From Pseudomonadota bacterium (GTDB taxonomy: Bacteria; Pseudomonadota; Alphaproteobacteria; Rhizobiales; Hyphomicrobiaceae), in the NCBI GenBank assembly GCA_023412805.1, contig JAEZRM010000148.1, forward strand, positions 1-40,806: a stretch of 40,806 bases of DNA. Direction: 5' to 3'. The translations under genes were made by a program, and so were the position numbers. Below are positions 40,708-40,806 of this stretch, piece by piece. Every line of letters starts with the position of its first letter. Within the stretch, counting starts at the first letter, position 1. The notes beneath the pieces were generated by a model. That model was not told where the DNA came from and made no database searches. It saw nothing but the letters and a program-made list of their open reading frames with translations.

Positions 40708-40806
40708 CCCTGCACCCGCGCGTGGGACACCCCCGCACCCCCGTTTTTTATGATTTTCGTGCTGCGCCGAGAGCGCTTCCGCAAAGCCGGAGTGACAGTT
40801 CCTGTG

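Noticed and set aside
1..40806. CRISPR arrays, insertion sequences, prophage genes, tRNA or rRNA genes.
   Set aside because: I found no repeat-spacer pattern, transposase, integrase or RNA gene signature in reading both strands.

Overview
The window is GC-rich, densely coded chromosomal DNA from an alphaproteobacterium, most likely a member of Hyphomicrobiales. The reasons are the set of families seen together: a PAS_5-type protein, a DUF2076 protein, a mannose-type PTS EIIA with an HPr that carries a regulatory serine, a porin-like small beta-barrel, and a complete ccoNOQPGHIS (fixNOQPGHIS) cluster preceded by a FixK/FNR box. I see no insertion sequence, prophage, CRISPR array, tRNA or rRNA. 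This looks like core chromosome rather than an island.

Layout. Positions 1-1301 (minus) hold riboflavin genes: ribBA (cut by the window edge) and ribE. Positions 1491-3205 (plus) hold an Ada-like alkyltransferase and an outer-membrane beta-barrel. Positions 3245-4843 (minus) hold a small helical protein and two different zincin-type metalloproteins. Positions 4908-10663 (minus) are a transport block: AbrB-family permease, NupC-type nucleoside transporter, SbmA/YddA-type ABC exporter-like fusion and an MFS permease. Positions 11030-16007 are mixed: MaoC hydratase, ribF, PAS protein, rhomboid protease, DUF2076 protein, YkgJ-type Cys-cluster protein and a single-domain response regulator. Positions 16004-20336 hold an agmatinase-like ureohydrolase divergent from metY, then rlpA, the PTS EIIA and HPr.

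Positions 20337-21028 are a long non-coding gap with a large imperfect palindrome. It precedes the stress/sporulation-type module prkA-yeaH-spoVR (21029-25878). This is followed by a MerR-type regulator fused to a P-loop ATPase-like domain, with what looks like its own MerR-type promoter, and then a HAD phosphatase. Positions 27886-35960 are the high-affinity cbb3 oxidase operon: structural genes ccoN, ccoO, ccoQ and ccoP, then the assembly and copper-delivery genes ccoG, ccoH, ccoI and ccoS. A previously unnamed small Cys-rich reading frame lies between ccoP and ccoG. After it come an M20 peptidase, obgE, a LysE-type exporter, a tartrate/D-malate-type dehydrogenase and a small secreted eight-cysteine protein.

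The most interesting items are the MerR-ATPase fusion and its promoter, the nested-stem leader of metY that overlaps its ribosome binding site, the small coupled reading frame inside the cbb3 operon, and the palindrome in the gap before prkA. None is proven to be a new system from sequence alone. All functions are inferred from recognised motifs and gene order; no database search was run.
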